DNA from: Treponema sp. | GTDB taxonomy: Bacteria > Spirochaetota > Spirochaetia > Treponematales > Treponemataceae | DNA length: 16,739 nt | NCBI GenBank assembly: GCA_017390125.1 | Contig: JAFPCT010000106.1 | Coordinates: 1 to 16,739, forward strand | Direction of reading: 5' to 3' | Part shown: positions 7,547-15,147 of the stretch, one piece after another | How positions within the stretch are numbered: position 1 is the first letter of the stretch | How the letters are laid out: every line of letters starts with the position of its first letter | Notes under the pieces: generated by a model | What the model saw: the letters and a program-made list of their open reading frames with translations, nothing else | What the model was told of the DNA's origin: nothing | Databases searched by the model: none | Made by a program: the position numbers and the translations under genes

Positions 7547-8734
7547 CTAAAACGCCACGCCTATTGATGCAGCCACCTGGAACAGGTTTTCCGGCACATT
7601 GTAGCTTACTCCAAGGGCAAGGGCAGGAAACGCAACCTGCTGAAGATATACCCTTAATCCAGTCCCCGGCCCGTGAGCAAAAGTCGTGCTTTCATCAAAA
7701 TCCCTGGCAACCGCACATTCATAGGAACCATAAACAGAGACAGTCGCTACTTTCTTCCTGAAGACAGACGTCTCCAGCATAAAAGAGGAGGCGGCAAGCC
7801 TTTCCGACCTGAATTTTGAATACAGAATCGTTGAACCCACGTCAGTCCTTCCGTTAAGAAGAAGAATATTCTTGTTCCAGGACATTATTCCGGAAGCCCG
7901 GAGCACACCTCTCACCCGAGGAACAAAAGGAACCTGAAGTTCTCCAAAAGCAGAATATTCCTGAACGTAATTTCCGTCTGCGTCAAAACCAAGGGCCGCG
8001 CGGGCATTGAAAGAATTTGTAATAAGATACCAGCCGTTCCAATTTACATCTGAGAGGCTTATTTTAGTACCGAAAAGCCACAGGTTTACAACAGGATCTT
8101 CCATTGCGTCCCAGATATTTGCAAGAGTATAGCCGGCATCCAAAGAAAGCTTTAGAAAAGGAAGGAGTTTTTCTTCGACTGCCAGGGTCCCCCTGACAAA
8201 AAAGGAATCGCCTTCGTAAACAGTGTCGTTGTAAAAATCTGTCACTTCATTTTCCCGATATGAAACTGAACAGAATGCAGAAAATCCGGGTTTTGAAATA
8301 TTAACGGCCGGCTTTGAGAACATCATCATGCCGGTATACATATTCCTGCGGACAAGACCGCCGGCAATTATGTTGTTCTTTCTGCCGAAGGCATTCATGT
8401 TCATAAGCACGAAACCGCCCATAAAACCATCACTGGAATAGGAAGCAAACGGGAGAGGGAGAAAGGTAATCTTTTCCTTTACTTCAATGGAAATTTTTTC
8501 CTCATTCACGGAAACATGAACTTCGCTGAAAATTCCTTCCGCCTGAAGGACAGTCTCAACATCGGCGGCATCAACGGAAGAACTTTCCTTGCCGCAATAT
8601 TCTTTCAGCAGCGACTGAACATAAGATTCGTCTGTTTTTTTCAGACCGATAATTTCGATAGTTTCAATCTGCCGGGAGAATGCTGAAAAAACAGAAAAAA
8701 ATAATAAGCTGAAGAGACAGAAATATTTTTTCAT
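7547..8734 (-). CDS. Small outer-membrane beta-barrel protein with one POTRA-like domain (Omp85/BamA superfamily-like)
   Basis: Protein of 395 residues from the ATG at 8734. Residues 1-20 form a signal peptide (MKKYF, hydrophobic core, cleavage near AFS/RQ). Residues about 22-90 resemble a single POTRA domain: IETIEIIGLKKTDESYVQ, then VLQAEGIFSEVHVSV, ending in the strand ISIEVKEK. The remaining 300 residues are amphipathic strands with many aromatic and Gly residues. The barrel opens with a GGFVLMNMNAFGRKNNIIAG stretch like Omp85 barrels and ends in a C-terminal Phe (ASIGVAF). Canonical BamA has five POTRA domains, so this is a reduced relative and not the main BamA. It may insert or export something, or be a porin; the role is unknown. 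A TTG two codons upstream is a possible alternative start; neither start has a good ribosome site. Confidence 0.75.
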   Translation of the reverse strand: MKKYFCLFSLLFFSVFSAFSRQIETIEIIGLKKTDESYVQSLLKEYCGKESSSVDAADVETVLQAEGIFSEVHVSVNEEKISIEVKEKITFLPLPFASYSSDGFMGGFVLMNMNAFGRKNNIIAGGLVRRNMYTGMMMFSKPAVNISKPGFSAFCSVSYRENEVTDFYNDTVYEGDSFFVRGTLAVEEKLLPFLKLSLDAGYTLANIWDAMEDPVVNLWLFGTKISLSDVNWNGWYLITNSFNARAALGFDADGNYVQEYSAFGELQVPFVPRVRGVLRASGIMSWNKNILLLNGRTDVGSTILYSKFRSERLAASSFMLETSVFRKKVATVSVYGSYECAVARDFDESTTFAHGPGTGLRVYLQQVAFPALALGVSYNVPENLFQVAASIGVAF

Positions 8735-8761
8735 TGTCAAAGAATATCAAAATACGGACAT

Positions 8762-8812
8762 AAAAAAAAGGTGGAAGGCCTGAAAAAAATTCTATCAGAC
8801 AATTCCACCTTT
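8762..8812 (-). terminator. Intrinsic terminator of leuB
   Basis: On the minus strand AAAGGTGGAA (8803-8812) pairs perfectly with TTCCACCTTT (8767-8776), and the loop contains a second stem GTCTGA/TCAGGC with one wobble pair. The outer arm runs into a tract of eight Ts (8762-8769). It lies 18 bases past the leuB stop and should separate leuB from the outer-membrane protein gene. Confidence 0.8.
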
Positions 8813-8830
8813 ATTCGAAATCAAAAATGA

Positions 8831-9925
8831 TTATTTGTTAAGGTATTCAACTACAAGCTGACCCATCTTCTTTGTGCCGACAAGTTTTCCGTTCTTCTTA
8901 ACTTCGTCAATGTGGCTTCCGGCAATGTCGCCTGTGCGCCATCCGTCATCAAGAACGTCGTTTACAGCCTTTTCAATTTCCTTTGCCTCAGCTTCAAGTC
9001 CGAAGCTGTAGCGAAGAAGCATTGCAGCAGAAAGAATAGTTGCCAACGGGTTGGCAAGATCTTTTCCGGCAATATCAGGAGCAGAACCGTGGATAGGTTC
9101 ATAAAGTCCAGGACCTTTTCCGTCTCCCAGAGAAGCAGAAGCGAGCATACCGATTGAACCGGTAATCTGGCTTGCTTCGTCAGAAAGAATGTCGCCGAAC
9201 ATGTTGCTTGTAGCGATAACGTCAAACTGGCGTGGATTGCGAACCAACTGCATTGAAGCGTTGTCGATGTAAAGATAAGAAAGAGTTACGTCCGGGTAAT
9301 CTTTCTTTACGTCTTCTGCAACACGGCGCCAAAGCTGGCTTGAATTCAAGATGTTTGCCTTGTCTACAACGCAAAGTCTCTTCTGACGTTTCTGAGCATA
9401 TTCAAAGCCCATGCGAACGATGCGCTCTATTTCAGGGCGTGTGTATTTTTCTGTATCCCAGGCAGTGTTCTGGTCTTCGCTTGTACCGCGTTCACCAAAG
9501 TAAATACCACCTGTAAGCTCGCGGACGATAAGAATATCAAGACCATCACCTACGATTTCGTCCTTAAGAGGACAAGCATCCTTAAGCTGTTTCCACATAA
9601 CTGCAGGACGAAGGTTTGCAAATACTTTCATGCCTCCGCGAAGTCCAAGCAAAGCTTTTTCCGGGCGGATTTCAGATGGAAGTGTATCCCATTTCGGGCC
9701 ACCAACGGCACCAAGCAAAGCAGCATCGCTGTCAAGAGCAACCTGAAGCTGTTCCTTTGGAAGGGGATGACCGAATTTGTCGATTGCAACACCACCGGCA
9801 ATCACATTTGTGTAGTTCCACTTGTGACCATGTTTCTTTGCAACTGCATCAAGCACATTTACAGCTTCTGCAACAACATCAGGACCGATTCCGTCGCCAG
9901 GAATCAAAGCAATAGTCTTTTCCAT
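8831..9925 (-). CDS. leuB: 3-isopropylmalate dehydrogenase
   Basis: Cytosolic NAD-dependent oxidative decarboxylase of leucine synthesis, converting 3-isopropylmalate to 2-oxoisocaproate. It can also act on 3-methylmalate in the citramalate route to isoleucine. Length is 364 residues, normal for LeuB. Substrate-binding Arg96, Arg106 and Arg135 are present, as are catalytic Tyr142 (in RELTGGIYFG) and Lys189 (VVDKANIL). Asp221, Asp245 and Asp249 form the metal site (NMFGDILSDEASQITGSIGM is the family signature). Asp284 in GSAPDIAGK indicates NAD rather than NADP preference. The start at 9925 has a GAGG ribosome site eight bases upstream. It has its own promoter and terminator and appears monocistronic. 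leuA, leuC and leuD are not in the window. Confidence 0.97.
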   Translation of the reverse strand: MEKTIALIPGDGIGPDVVAEAVNVLDAVAKKHGHKWNYTNVIAGGVAIDKFGHPLPKEQLQVALDSDAALLGAVGGPKWDTLPSEIRPEKALLGLRGGMKVFANLRPAVMWKQLKDACPLKDEIVGDGLDILIVRELTGGIYFGERGTSEDQNTAWDTEKYTRPEIERIVRMGFEYAQKRQKRLCVVDKANILNSSQLWRRVAEDVKKDYPDVTLSYLYIDNASMQLVRNPRQFDVIATSNMFGDILSDEASQITGSIGMLASASLGDGKGPGLYEPIHGSAPDIAGKDLANPLATILSAAMLLRYSFGLEAEAKEIEKAVNDVLDDGWRTGDIAGSHIDEVKKNGKLVGTKKMGQLVVEYLNK

Positions 9926-9959
9926 TTATATTTCCTCTATAAAAATATTTTTTCTAGTA

Positions 9960-9988
9960 CAATTCTGATTTTAGCGAATTCAGCATTG
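9960..9988. repeat. Inverted repeat overlapping the leuB promoter
   Basis: CAATTCTGA (9960-9968) and TCAGCATTG (9980-9988) pair at eight of nine positions around an 11-base loop. It spans the -10 box and most of the spacer of the leuB promoter, so it could be an operator. It also lies 26 bases beyond the stop of the NamZ-like gene and could act as its 3' hairpin, although no U-tract follows directly. Confidence 0.4.
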
Positions 9989-9996
9989 TTAGGCAA
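9968..9996 (-). promoter_or_regulatory. leuB: Candidate leuB promoter
   Basis: On the minus strand TTGCCT (9991-9996, four of six) and TAAAAT (9968-9973, five of six) have a 17-base spacer. The predicted start near 9961 gives a leader of about 35 bases carrying the GAGG ribosome site and an AAAAATATTTTT palindrome. An imperfect inverted repeat (9960-9988) covers the -10 box and spacer. Confidence 0.5.
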
Positions 9997-10013
9997 ATGG
10001 GAATTGCAGAGGC

Positions 10014-11216
10014 TTATTTATAAATAAGGTAGGGCTTCCTTGCTTCAAGGAATTTGTCTGCATCCGGCTGCCACAGAGCCCGTATCTCATCTTCCGTCAT
10101 ACCGCTGTCAATCTGCTCAATGAGCCTGTCATTTCCCCAAAGCCGGGCAAGGCCAACCGGCTGATCAACCATTTCTTTTGCAGAACCGATTTTTTTTGCA
10201 AAATACATGAAATGTCTGAGCGTAAAAATGCCTCCTTCCGAATAGAGAGGTTCTTCAGACAAATCTATTCCGTAGCAGTCCTGTCCCTTGAATTTCGGAT
10301 TCGTCGCCATGCCTTCAATGTCATGAGGAGTAAAAACGTATTTGCCGAAAGCCGGATCCGGATAACCCAGCGCCGTAAAAGGCTGGTAAGTTCCCCGGCC
10401 CTCGCTTACTTTAGTAGCTTCAAAAAGGCACAGAAACGGATAAAAGCGTACTGACCGTTCGTCAGGAAGGTTTGGAGACGGAGGAACAGGAAGCACGTAT
10501 TTTGATCTGCGGGTATAATTTTTAACAGGAATTACAGTAAGCCTGCATTTTACGCCGTCCTTAAGCCAGCCCGCGCCGTTTATCATCTGAGCAAGCTCTC
10601 CGGCAGTCATACCGTATGCAACAGGAATCGGGTCAAGGCTTACAAAGGACTTGAATTTTTCTTCCCGGATCGGGCCGGCGACACAGTCAATGTTCGGATT
10701 AGGGCGGTCAAAAATTACCAGCGGAACATCATTTTCAGCACAGGCTTCCATTATGTAATGCATGGTGCTTATGTAGGTATAAAAACGTGCTCCCACGTCC
10801 TGAATGTCGTAAATCATTACATCTATGTCCTGCAGAACTTCCGTCGAAGGTTTTACATGCTTCCCGTAAAGCGAAAGAATCGGAACGCCAGTTTTTGCAT
10901 CAGCTTCGTTTGAGATGGTTTTACCGCCCTCGCTTTCGCCCCGGAACCCGTGCTCAGGGGCAAATATTTTTGACACGTTGATTTTGTTTTGAATCAAAAA
11001 ATCAAGGTCATGGATTTTTGTCCCGTCAGGACGAACTATTACAGAAGTTGCATTTGCCGCCAGTCCTACCCGCCTGTCTTTCAGTAATTTTCTGTATTTT
11101 TCAATCTGCTCTGCCCCGACCTGAATTTCCTTCTGTTTTTTATTCTGGGAAAAAAACGGCATCTGCAGGCTCAAGACTGCGGCACCCACCGCAAACAATA
11201 TTTTAAGTTTTTTCAT
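10014..11216 (-). CDS. NamZ-like exo-beta-N-acetylmuramidase (DUF1343)
   Basis: Protein of 400 residues with a signal peptide (residues 1-23, cleavage near FFS/QN), so it is predicted to be periplasmic. The DUF1343 family includes B. subtilis NamZ (YbbC), which releases N-acetylmuramic acid from the non-reducing end of peptidoglycan fragments. Family motifs are present: APEHGFRG at 86-93 (Glu88 is the likely catalytic acid), DIQDVGARFYTY at 137-148, DRPNP at 170-174, PSPNLP at 246-251 and FEATKVSEGRGT at 265-276. No lipobox is seen. The ATG overlaps the TGA of the PBP4B-like gene (ATGA), with an AAAGGA ribosome site eight bases upstream, so the two are translated from one message. In B. subtilis the equivalents, with NagZ, form a muropeptide-recycling cluster. 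Exact substrate specificity here is inferred. Confidence 0.9.
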   Translation of the reverse strand: MKKLKILFAVGAAVLSLQMPFFSQNKKQKEIQVGAEQIEKYRKLLKDRRVGLAANATSVIVRPDGTKIHDLDFLIQNKINVSKIFAPEHGFRGESEGGKTISNEADAKTGVPILSLYGKHVKPSTEVLQDIDVMIYDIQDVGARFYTYISTMHYIMEACAENDVPLVIFDRPNPNIDCVAGPIREEKFKSFVSLDPIPVAYGMTAGELAQMINGAGWLKDGVKCRLTVIPVKNYTRRSKYVLPVPPSPNLPDERSVRFYPFLCLFEATKVSEGRGTYQPFTALGYPDPAFGKYVFTPHDIEGMATNPKFKGQDCYGIDLSEEPLYSEGGIFTLRHFMYFAKKIGSAKEMVDQPVGLARLWGNDRLIEQIDSGMTEDEIRALWQPDADKFLEARKPYLIYK

Positions 11217-13270
11217 CTCAACATTCCTTTTATTTTTTCAATTTCAGCAGCATCCCTTTCAGGCGACATCCATTTCAACGATTCACGGGCAAAGGCAAGG
11301 CTTTCCTGGGAACCGTCTTTAACGGCCCGCCTGACAAATACTTCCAGGATGGAATAAGCCGACTGCACTACAGGATGGGACGAATCCGTTACCTGTTCAC
11401 CCTTTACCCGCTCCATGTTCACCAGCCTGAACTTGTCATGAACCATATCTCCCAGCAGGAGAATAAGGCTGCGTTTTCTATCAGCACCGGCAGTCATTCC
11501 TTCAAAAATCAGCTGAGGAACAAAACCGTAATTCGCGCTTGTAAAATATGATCCTGCAAATTCATAGGTATTGTCCTCGCTGTAAGGAGTGTTTCGTTTG
11601 CTAGTAAAATATGCAATCTCAAGGTTGGCATCAGGCTCAATCATTACCATCGTACCGGTCCAGCCGTTATGTCCCACAGTTCTTCTAGATGCACTTTGAC
11701 TGAAATTCCAGGAACGGCGGTCATCTCCCTGATGATACCATCCTACAGCCCAGTTAGCCTGCTCTCCAGTCTGAGGCGAAAAGAATGAATCGATTACGTC
11801 CTTGTCAAAAAGCTTTACGTTGCCCCAGCCGCCGTGATTCATTGCAAAAAGCAGTCTGAGCGCATTGTCCGCATTTGCAAAAAGTCCTGCATGACCGGAA
11901 ACCCCTGCCATGGAATAATAGGCAGTCTCATCGTGAACTTCCCCCTGAATTGTATCCGAGCGACCTTCAAAATCAAGTGTCGTTCCACCTCTGGTATTAC
12001 CCCTCAGCTCAGTGGCGGCGCAGTCATCTTTTGTAAATCCGTTCTCAAGAGGATTGAAAGTTATGTTTTCCAGACCAAGAGGTGCCCAGAAAGTCCTTTT
12101 ACAGAAAGCATCAAGCCGCTCACCGGTTATTTTTTCTACTATGAATCCAAGAATGATGTAATCCGCGTCCGAATACAAAACCCGGGTTCCTGGTTTGTAC
12201 ATAAGAGGAGTTTTGCACACAGCATCGTAAGTCATGGAACGGGTTCTTTCATCAGCACCACAGCCTGCAAAAAGCCTGTTTTTCGGCTTCTGATTCTTCT
12301 TTTCCCGGCCTTGAGTCTTTGAGTTGAAATTTCTGTTGTAATAGCAGGGACTTGCAGGGAAACCAGCCCTATGGCAGGCAAGATCCCTTACTGTAATTGA
12401 AGCCTTAAGTTTTTTATTACCTGAAAGAGTATGAATAGAACCAGATTTGTACTTTATGTTTACGGTTTTCGTATAAAACTCATCACCAAGAATGTCAGCG
12501 ACTTTTGTTTCCAACGAAAGTTTTTTTTCAGAAATCAGATATTTCAGGGCACAATTTATGGAAAGCACCTTTGTACATGAAGCCATATCAAATAGAGTTT
12601 CGTTCGTTACGCAGGAACGCTCTTCCTCTGGCAGCGGGAGTCCGTCCATATCGTAGGAATTGAGGTACCCCCAGGAATTCTCGTAGACAACAGCCCCGTT
12701 CTTTGCTACGGCCATCTGGGCGCTGGGAAAACCATGATCAACATCAGACTGAATTATCTCTGAAATAAGGGCAAAGACATCACTGTCAATCCCGGAGCCG
12801 GCGACATTTCCCTTTTGAAGCACAGGATATGGAACGAAAACCTTAATCTTTCCGTCTTTTTCGCTTCCGGAATTTATTGAATGAATTGCACTGACCTGGA
12901 TGATGTTTTTTCCGTCGCGGGCAATATTAGAAAAATCAATTCTGTATGAATAACCGCCCTTTAAGGCAGATGTGTCAATCCTTACCTGATTTATGAAGAG
13001 GGAAAAATCCTGTACAGCTCTTTCAGGAGCAACATAAAGCACTCCCTGATTGCGAAAAGATTCAAAGGCATAAAGGCTGTTCAGCGCAAGGCTATCATCA
13101 ACAGAACCAAGTCTGTCCGGAAAAGAAAGCTCGGCCTGCCAGCTGCCCTCAGGCACAATGCTTCTCTCTATTTTATATTGCTGGGAAAAAGCCCCGGTCG
13201 TAAATAAAAGACATGCAAAAACTGCACCACATATTTTTGCGTGCCGCCTGCATCCGATAAAAATGTTCAT
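11213..13270 (-). CDS. Periplasmic serine beta-lactamase-fold hydrolase, PBP4B/YfeW or AmiE-like
   Basis: Protein of 685 residues exported by a signal peptide (residues 1-29, cleavage near AFS/QQ). Residues about 35-150 look like a beta-sandwich accessory domain (DFSLFINQVRID, then YSYRIDFSNI, then NIIQVSAIHS), possibly carbohydrate binding. The catalytic domain spans about 165-585: SCTK (Ser231, Lys234), YSD (Tyr366) and HNG (534-536) as the third motif. A GEVHDETAYYSMAGVSGHAGLF stretch near 443 is typical of PBP4B-type enzymes. A Lys-rich insertion lies at 317-331. The last 90 residues are helical. Relatives are E. coli YfeW (next to murP and murQ) and B. subtilis AmiE, an exo-acting muramyl-alanine amidase, so either peptidase or amidase activity on cell-wall fragments is likely. 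It is coupled to the NamZ-like gene. No clear ribosome site precedes the ATG. Confidence 0.88.
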   Translation of the reverse strand: MNIFIGCRRHAKICGAVFACLLFTTGAFSQQYKIERSIVPEGSWQAELSFPDRLGSVDDSLALNSLYAFESFRNQGVLYVAPERAVQDFSLFINQVRIDTSALKGGYSYRIDFSNIARDGKNIIQVSAIHSINSGSEKDGKIKVFVPYPVLQKGNVAGSGIDSDVFALISEIIQSDVDHGFPSAQMAVAKNGAVVYENSWGYLNSYDMDGLPLPEEERSCVTNETLFDMASCTKVLSINCALKYLISEKKLSLETKVADILGDEFYTKTVNIKYKSGSIHTLSGNKKLKASITVRDLACHRAGFPASPCYYNRNFNSKTQGREKKNQKPKNRLFAGCGADERTRSMTYDAVCKTPLMYKPGTRVLYSDADYIILGFIVEKITGERLDAFCKRTFWAPLGLENITFNPLENGFTKDDCAATELRGNTRGGTTLDFEGRSDTIQGEVHDETAYYSMAGVSGHAGLFANADNALRLLFAMNHGGWGNVKLFDKDVIDSFFSPQTGEQANWAVGWYHQGDDRRSWNFSQSASRRTVGHNGWTGTMVMIEPDANLEIAYFTSKRNTPYSEDNTYEFAGSYFTSANYGFVPQLIFEGMTAGADRKRSLILLLGDMVHDKFRLVNMERVKGEQVTDSSHPVVQSAYSILEVFVRRAVKDGSQESLAFARESLKWMSPERDAAEIEKIKGMLR

Positions 13271-13276
13271 TACTTT

Positions 13277-13306
13277 ATTCTAGTGCAATTTCAGAATTTT
13301 TACCAA
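13277..13306 (-). promoter_or_regulatory. Candidate promoter(s) for the PBP4B-namZ operon
   Basis: On the minus strand TTGGTA (13301-13306, four of six) and TAGAAT (13277-13282, five of six) are spaced by 18 bases. The -10 box ends six bases before the ATG, which would give a leaderless message. A competing perfect TATAAT sits at 13313-13318 without a good -35 box; it would give a leader of about 36 bases that also lacks a ribosome site. I cannot decide between them from sequence. Confidence 0.35.
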
Positions 13307-13330
13307 AGTTTTATTATATATTTGCAGATT

Positions 13331-13383
13331 TGAAAAAATATGCTGCTATTGGATGCCGCGGCAGCGGCATTCAATAGCAGCAT
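13331..13383 (-). terminator. Strong intrinsic terminator of gpmI
   Basis: On the minus strand a stem of 20 pairs (arms 13340-13359 and 13364-13383, one G-U wobble, four-base loop) is followed by ATTTTTTC (13332-13339). It is GC-rich at the top. It lies 58 bases past the gpmI stop and well upstream of the PBP4B-like gene, separating the two transcription units. Confidence 0.9.
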
Positions 13384-13421
13384 GTAGCCCGATATCAGGC
13401 GGTTTTGACAGACTTTCCTCG
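13384..13421 (-). other. 3' untranslated stretch of gpmI between two hairpins
   Basis: This stretch lies between the small hairpin after the gpmI stop and the strong terminator. It contains no open frame. Together with the two hairpins it would make a structured 3' untranslated region of about 100 bases. A separate small RNA is conceivable, but I see no promoter of its own. Confidence 0.3.
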
Positions 13422-13442
13422 ACTGGAAGCCAGTTTTTTTTT
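13422..13442 (+). terminator. Small hairpin plus T-run on the plus strand at the 3' end of gpmI
   Basis: ACTGG (13422-13426) and CCAGT (13430-13434) form a five-pair stem with an AAG loop, followed by nine Ts reaching into the gpmI stop codon. Read on the plus strand this has the shape of a weak intrinsic terminator, which would block transcription entering gpmI antisense. Read on the minus strand it is a hairpin just after the gpmI stop with an A-tract before it. Confidence 0.4.
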
Positions 13443-15099
13443 ATTTCATGATAAGCATTGACTTATCGTAGTCTGTTGGTGGAACAAAGCCCATGAGCTG
13501 CATCAAGGTTGAAGGCCAAGAAGAGATTCCGAGACCGTCGTTCAGCTTTGTGTTGTCGTATTCGCCCTTGTATTCTGGGTCGTAGATGATGCCAGGAACC
13601 GGGTTCAACGAGTGTGAAGTCTTTGGTTTTGGTTCGCCGTCTGCGCCCATTGCCACAGAGCCGTCTTTCTTGTGCTCGTACATGTCGTCACTGTTTCCGT
13701 GGTCAGCTGTAAGACAGAGGATACCGCCTGCCTTTTCAATTGCTGCCTTAAGGCGACCAAGCTGAAGGTCCATTCCTTCCATAGAACAAACTACAGCGTT
13801 GAATACACCAGTGTGTCCAACCATATCACCATTTGGATAGTTCAAACGGATGTGGTCATATTTTCCAGATTCAATAGCTTCAATTACTTTGTCTGTAATT
13901 TCTGCACATTTCATCCATGGGCGCTGTTCGAATGGAACTACATCAGAAGGAACTTCAACGTATGTTTCCAAGTTTTTGTCGAATTCACCTGGGCGGTTAC
14001 CGTTGAAGAAGTATGTTACGTGACCGTATTTCTGTGTTTCAGAAATTGCCATTAAATGTACACCAGATTTTGTAAGGTATTCACCCATTGTGCGGTCAAT
14101 GCTTGGTGGGTTTACAAGGAACTGAGCCGGCTTGTGGTTGTCGCCGTCGTATTCCATCATGCCGGCATATTCAACAGCCGGGCGGCGTACGCGGTCAAAG
14201 TGCGGGAAGTTGTCTTCTTCAAATGCAGCTGTGATTTCCAAAGAACGGTCACCGCGGAAGTTAAAGAAGATTACGCTGTCGCCGTCAACGATAGGTCCTA
14301 TAGGCTTTCCGTCTTTTGCAACAACAAATTCATGCATGTCCTGATCCAAAAGACCAGAGTTTTCCTTGCGGTATGTGTTGATAGCTTCTGTTGCACTGGC
14401 AAACTGGCGTCCGTCAGCCAAAACATGAGCGTGCCATCCGCGTTCTACCATACTCCAGTCTGCACCGTAGCGGTCCATTGTGATGTACATGCGTCCACCA
14501 CCAGAAGCAATCTGGTAGTCAACATCGCTGAATTCAGCAAGGAATTTTTCAAGCGGTTCAAAATATTCAAGGGCAGAAGTCGGCGGAACATCGCGGCCGT
14601 CCAAAAGTGCGTGTACGCGCAAAGTTTTTACGCCTTCTTTGTGAGCCTGGTTTACCATAGCCTTAAGGTGGTCAATGTGTGAGTGAACGTTTCCATCAGA
14701 AACAAGACCCATAAGGTGGAAAGTAGAATTCTTGTCCTTTACGTTCTTAACAAGCTTCTTCCATGTGTCACCTTCAAACATTTTTCCGGAAGTAATTGAT
14801 TCGCCTACAAGCTTTGCACCCTGAGCAAAAACACGACCACAACCGATTGCGTTGTGACCTACTTCAGAGTTACCCATGTCGTCATCGCTAGGAAGTCCTA
14901 CAGCGGTTCCGTGAGCCTTAAGCTGGGTGTGAGGACAGTTCTTTGTAAACCAGTCCAAGTACTTCATTTTAGAAGCACGAACAGCGTCGCCTTCCTCATA
15001 TTTTCCGTATCCTACACCGTCCATGATAACAAGAACAACCGGTCCGCGGCGTCCTTTCCAGTTAGGATTTTTTTCCAATGCATGCATTGTATCTGCCAT
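13441..15099 (-). CDS. gpmI: 2,3-bisphosphoglycerate-independent phosphoglycerate mutase
   Basis: Cytosolic glycolytic enzyme interconverting 3- and 2-phosphoglycerate with a phosphoserine intermediate and two metal ions. The nucleophile is Ser78 in MGNSEVGHNAIGCGR. Metal ligands are Asp27 (VIMDG), Asp425 and His429 (GDMVGHTG), Asp466 and His467 (TADHGNS) and His496 (TSHSLNPVP). RGDR at 283-285 and the surrounding loop contact substrate, as does the KYGHVTYFFNG segment near 357. At 552 residues it is longer than the usual 510 of bacterial iPGM. It carries an N-terminal extension before VVLVIMDG, the AHGTAVGLPSDDDMGNSEVGH opening, and an insertion before TSH. These features resemble the plant and kinetoplastid group. 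AAGGAG six bases upstream (15106-15111) fixes the start at 15099. It has its own terminator and a candidate operator upstream. Confidence 0.97.
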   Translation of the reverse strand: MADTMHALEKNPNWKGRRGPVVLVIMDGVGYGKYEEGDAVRASKMKYLDWFTKNCPHTQLKAHGTAVGLPSDDDMGNSEVGHNAIGCGRVFAQGAKLVGESITSGKMFEGDTWKKLVKNVKDKNSTFHLMGLVSDGNVHSHIDHLKAMVNQAHKEGVKTLRVHALLDGRDVPPTSALEYFEPLEKFLAEFSDVDYQIASGGGRMYITMDRYGADWSMVERGWHAHVLADGRQFASATEAINTYRKENSGLLDQDMHEFVVAKDGKPIGPIVDGDSVIFFNFRGDRSLEITAAFEEDNFPHFDRVRRPAVEYAGMMEYDGDNHKPAQFLVNPPSIDRTMGEYLTKSGVHLMAISETQKYGHVTYFFNGNRPGEFDKNLETYVEVPSDVVPFEQRPWMKCAEITDKVIEAIESGKYDHIRLNYPNGDMVGHTGVFNAVVCSMEGMDLQLGRLKAAIEKAGGILCLTADHGNSDDMYEHKKDGSVAMGADGEPKPKTSHSLNPVPGIIYDPEYKGEYDNTKLNDGLGISSWPSTLMQLMGFVPPTDYDKSMLIMK

Positions 15100-15105
15100 T
15101 TATTA

Positions 15106-15111
15106 CTCCTT
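15106..15111 (-). promoter_or_regulatory. gpmI: Ribosome binding site of gpmI
   Basis: AAGGAG on the minus strand, six bases before the ATG, is the strongest Shine-Dalgarno site in the window and selects the first of two nearby in-frame methionines (residues 1 and 5). Confidence 0.8.
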
Positions 15112-15147
15112 ACGTTTCTACGCGTAATTTTCTATTTTCAACGAAAT

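Noticed and set aside
8735..8740. TTG start for the outer-membrane protein gene
   Set aside because: It adds only two residues and has no better ribosome site than the ATG at 8734; it remains possible.
13411..13421. GAGGAAAGTC on the minus strand, resembling a conserved piece of RNase P RNA
   Set aside because: Only about 100 bases lie between gpmI and its terminator, and the other conserved RNase P segments are missing.
13672..14682. Two long plus-strand open frames inside gpmI
   Set aside because: They are antisense to a well-conserved enzyme, have no ribosome site or family features, and are Cys/Val/Phe-rich as shadow frames often are.
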